Shown here one piece after another: positions 7,092-8,602 of a stretch of 8,602 bases of DNA; within the stretch, counting starts at the first letter, position 1, and each line of letters opens with the position of its first letter. The stretch comes from Acidimicrobiia bacterium. Lineage in GTDB: Bacteria > Actinomycetota > Acidimicrobiia > Acidimicrobiales > Iamiaceae. A program made the position numbers and the translations under genes. The notes below the pieces were generated by a model, which searched no databases, was not told the origin of the DNA, and saw nothing but the letters and a program-made list of their open reading frames with translations. The stretch lies in assembly GCA_019247975.1 (NCBI GenBank), contig JAFBAD010000326.1, positions 1 to 8,602 on the forward strand, given 5' to 3'.

Positions 7092-7137
7092 GTTCACGAC
7101 GGATCCCTTCGCGCAACGCGCCGTTCACGCCGAATCC
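7092..7137 (+). repeat. Direct repeat in the leader of the ABC transporter genes
   Basis: GTTCACGACGGATCC at 7092-7106 and GTTCACGCCGAATCC at 7123-7137 match at 13 of 15 positions and start 31 bases apart, about three helical turns. A looser third copy (GTTCGTGCGAAT) starts at 7153, 30 bases further on. This spacing on one DNA face suits cooperative binding of a regulator. It lies in the 118-base gap between the oxidase stop and the PotA-like ATG. Confidence 0.45.
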
Positions 7138-7171
7138 TTGCCCCTTGGTGCGGTTCGTGCGAATGTTCGGG

Positions 7172-7188
7172 TTCACCCGCAGGGTGAA
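7172..7188 (+). promoter_or_regulatory. Perfect hairpin next to the PotA-like ribosome binding site
   Basis: TTCACCC (7172-7178) and GGGTGAA (7182-7188) form a perfect 7-bp inverted repeat with a GCA loop. The 3' arm runs directly into the purine-rich AGGAAGAGG ribosome binding site, 5 bases before the ATG at 7202. If formed in mRNA it could limit ribosome access; on DNA it could be an operator. Confidence 0.4.
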
Positions 7189-7201
7189 GGAAGAGGGGGC
7201 C

Positions 7202-8383
7202 ATGCCGACTTCCAGCCCGACGGAGCAGGCCGAGATGAGCCAGCAGTCGACGCCCGCAGAAGGGCGCCGTCCCGTCGTCGAGCTCGACCACGTCACGAAG
7301 CGGTTCGCCGAGTACGTCGCGGTCGAGGATGCGAACTTCAGCATCGCCCAGGGTGAGTTCTTCTCGATGCTCGGACCGTCGGGGTGCGGCAAGACGACGA
7401 CCCTGCGGATGATCGCCGGCTTCGAGACGCCGACGTCCGGGGCGATCCGCCTCGAGGGGCAGGACGTGTCGCAGGTACCGCCGCACAAGCGCGACGTGAA
7501 CACCGTCTTCCAGCACTACGGCCTCTTTCCGCACATGAACGTGAGCGACAACGTCGCCTACGGACCGAAGGCGAGGAAGGTGCCGAAGGCCGAGGTCGAG
7601 CGGCGGGTGAACGAGGTGCTCGACATCGTCCGCCTCCGCGACTTCGCGTCTCGGCGTCCCTCGCAGCTGTCGGGGGGTCAGCAGCAGCGCATCGCCCTCG
7701 CGCGGGCGCTCGTCAACTACCCGAAGGCGCTGCTGCTCGACGAGCCGCTCGGCGCGCTCGACCTCAAGCTGCGCCAGGGCATGCAGCTCGAGCTCAAGCG
7801 CATCCAGCGCGAGGTCGACATCACCTTCATCTTCGTCACCCACGATCAGGAAGAGGCGCTCACGATGAGCGACCGGATCGCGGTGATGAACGTCGGCAAC
7901 GTCGAGCAGATCGGCACGCCGCGCGAGATCTACGACCATCCCGCATCCGTGTTCGTGGCCGGCTTCATCGGCCAGGCCAACCTCTGGAGCGCGCGGGTCG
8001 TCGAGCGCAGCGGGACGACGACGACGGTCGAGGTCGCCGGGCGCAAGCTCGACGTCGAGAACGACACATCGGGTCTTGCGGTGGGGGAGACGGGCACCTT
8101 CATGGTGCGGCCCGAGCGCATGTACGTCGACGCGGACGCCGCCCACCCCGACCGCTGGACCGTCGAGGCGACCATCACCGAGCTCGTCTTCCAGGGGCCG
8201 GTCGTGCGCTACGAGATGCGGCTGCCCGACGGGTCCATCGCCGTGGCCCACATCCCGGCGCGGCGCGACGGACTCCCGATCCCTGGTGATCAGGCCCTGG
8301 TCAGCTGGTCCGACGACGCGTGCGTGCTCCTGGCCGGCGCGCCGGCCGAGGCGCCGGTGCTGGACCGCGATGTCGAGGAGTAG
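7202..8383 (+). CDS. potA: ABC transporter ATP-binding protein, spermidine/putrescine type (PotA-like)
   Basis: This encodes 393 residues from the ATG at 7202, which follows a strong AGGAAGAGG ribosome binding site; the frame stays open further upstream but only inside the oxidase gene. All ABC ATPase motifs are present: Walker A GPSGCGKT (58-65), Q-loop Q104 in VFQHYGLFPHM, signature LSGGQ (156-160), Walker B ALLLDEPLGALD (176-187, D180-E181) and H-loop H214 in FVTHDQEEA. Residues about 265-380 form a TOBE-type C-terminal domain (FMVRPERMYV), as in PotA, MalK and FbpC. The protein would form the cytoplasmic ATPase dimer that powers an importer. The PotA assignment rests on VFQHYGLFPHMNV, the RPE-type TOBE region and the following PotD-like gene; other MalK/FbpC-like substrates are less likely. 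The PotD-like frame may overlap its 3' end by 14 bases. Confidence 0.93.
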   Translation: MPTSSPTEQAEMSQQSTPAEGRRPVVELDHVTKRFAEYVAVEDANFSIAQGEFFSMLGPSGCGKTTTLRMIAGFETPTSGAIRLEGQDVSQVPPHKRDVNTVFQHYGLFPHMNVSDNVAYGPKARKVPKAEVERRVNEVLDIVRLRDFASRRPSQLSGGQQQRIALARALVNYPKALLLDEPLGALDLKLRQGMQLELKRIQREVDITFIFVTHDQEEALTMSDRIAVMNVGNVEQIGTPREIYDHPASVFVAGFIGQANLWSARVVERSGTTTTVEVAGRKLDVENDTSGLAVGETGTFMVRPERMYVDADAAHPDRWTVEATITELVFQGPVVRYEMRLPDGSIAVAHIPARRDGLPIPGDQALVSWSDDACVLLAGAPAEAPVLDRDVEE

Positions 8384-8602
8384 ACGCCGGCCGGCGGGAC
8401 CGCCGGCCGACCCGGACCTGGCCCGCGCGGTCTCCGTCACGAGGGAGATGAGCCGCCGGCGGTTCCTGGCGAGGTCGGGTGCGGGTCTCGGGGCGGCGCT
8501 GCTCGCGCCGAGCCTGCTGTCGTCGTGCGCGCAGACCTCCGACCAGTTCACGTTCAGCAACTGGGTCGCCTACATCGACGAGGACGACAACGGCAATGCC
8601 CG
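8370..8602 (+). CDS. PotD-like extracellular substrate-binding lipoprotein (N-terminal part only)
   Basis: The gene runs off the right edge; 77 complete codons are visible from the ATG at 8370, which overlaps the PotA-like gene by 14 bases. An alternative ATG at 8448 has GAGG close upstream. I prefer 8370 because actinobacterial relatives often carry a short DPxLxR...TR segment before the twin-arginine motif, here DPDLARAVSVTREM (residues 14-27). SRRRFL (28-33) is a Tat-type motif, followed by a hydrophobic stretch and the lipobox LSSC with C53 as the lipidated residue. The mature start FTFSNWVAYID (60-70) matches the NW..YI pattern at the first strand of PotD-type polyamine-binding proteins. 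It should be exported folded, lipid anchored and deliver substrate to the permease. Substrate specificity cannot be judged from this fragment. Confidence 0.85.
   Translation, partial: MSRSRRRPAGPPADPDLARAVSVTREMSRRRFLARSGAGLGAALLAPSLLSSCAQTSDQFTFSNWVAYIDEDDNGNA
8388..8409 (+). repeat. Strong GC hairpin just after the PotA-like stop codon
   Basis: CGGCCGGCG (8388-8396) pairs exactly with CGCCGGCCG (8401-8409) around a four-base loop GGAC. It begins 5 bases after the TAG of the PotA-like gene and lies inside the PotD-like coding region if translation starts at 8370, or in its leader if it starts at 8448. It may tune relative expression of transporter parts or protect the upstream mRNA. Confidence 0.5.

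Noticed and set aside
6965..7201. Upstream extension of the PotA-like frame into the oxidase gene
   Set aside because: The ATG at 7202 has a strong ribosome binding site and gives a normal family N-terminus; the extension is only open frame within another gene.
5371..7503. A 710-codon open frame on the minus strand
   Set aside because: It runs antisense to the FAD oxidase and the PotA-like ATPase and overlaps the VOC gene, all with clear family motifs. Its product is a biased Arg/Ala/Pro/Gly-rich sequence with no recognisable domain, as expected for a shadow frame in GC-rich DNA.
7094..8560. A 488-codon open frame on the minus strand
   Set aside because: It is antisense to the PotA- and PotD-like genes and has biased composition without domain signals.

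Overview
The window is high-GC DNA, densely coding, with short gaps and GTG/ATG starts. The gene families (an AfsR/LuxR-like ATPase regulator with TPR repeats, a secreted PF04185 phosphoesterase, a PuuB-type FAD oxidase beside a Pot-type ABC transporter with a Tat/lipoprotein binding protein) suggest an actinobacterium, perhaps of the Acidimicrobiia. That placement is an inference from composition and gene style; there is no rRNA or other marker here.

Layout. (1) At 3-1427 (+) lies the C-terminal part of a large regulator of the NB-ARC/TPR type, whose N-terminal part is outside the window. It meets the next gene tail to tail over a perfect 15-bp-stem hairpin (1439-1473) that probably terminates transcription from both sides. 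(2) Three minus-strand genes follow, read from right to left. A small VOC/glyoxalase-fold protein (5436-5780) comes first, then an exported phospholipase C/acid-phosphatase-like phosphoesterase (3844-5340). Last is a large exported protein (1497-3740) built of seven kelch repeats followed by seven copies of a different W-D-R...DIY repeat, apparently two seven-bladed beta-propellers in tandem. (3) Divergent from the VOC gene, with only a few tens of bases between the starts, is a plus-strand set: a PuuB-like FAD-dependent amine/amino-acid oxidase (5827-7083), a PotA-like ABC ATPase (7202-8383) and the start of a PotD-like lipoprotein binding protein (8370 to the window end). PotB/PotC-like permeases are expected just beyond the right edge.

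How the genes fit together. The right-hand set reads as polyamine (or related amine) uptake plus oxidation. The potA leader holds a directly repeated element spaced about three helical turns apart and a perfect hairpin next to the ribosome binding site, so this step is a good candidate for specific control. The left-hand minus-strand genes for two secreted proteins may act outside the cell on phosphate esters or phospholipids; a link between the phosphoesterase and the double propeller is inferred only from adjacency. The double-propeller protein, and especially its uncharacterised C-terminal repeat, is the most novel item. There is no gene-free stretch longer than about 120 bases, and I saw no RNA gene, mobile element or CRISPR array.
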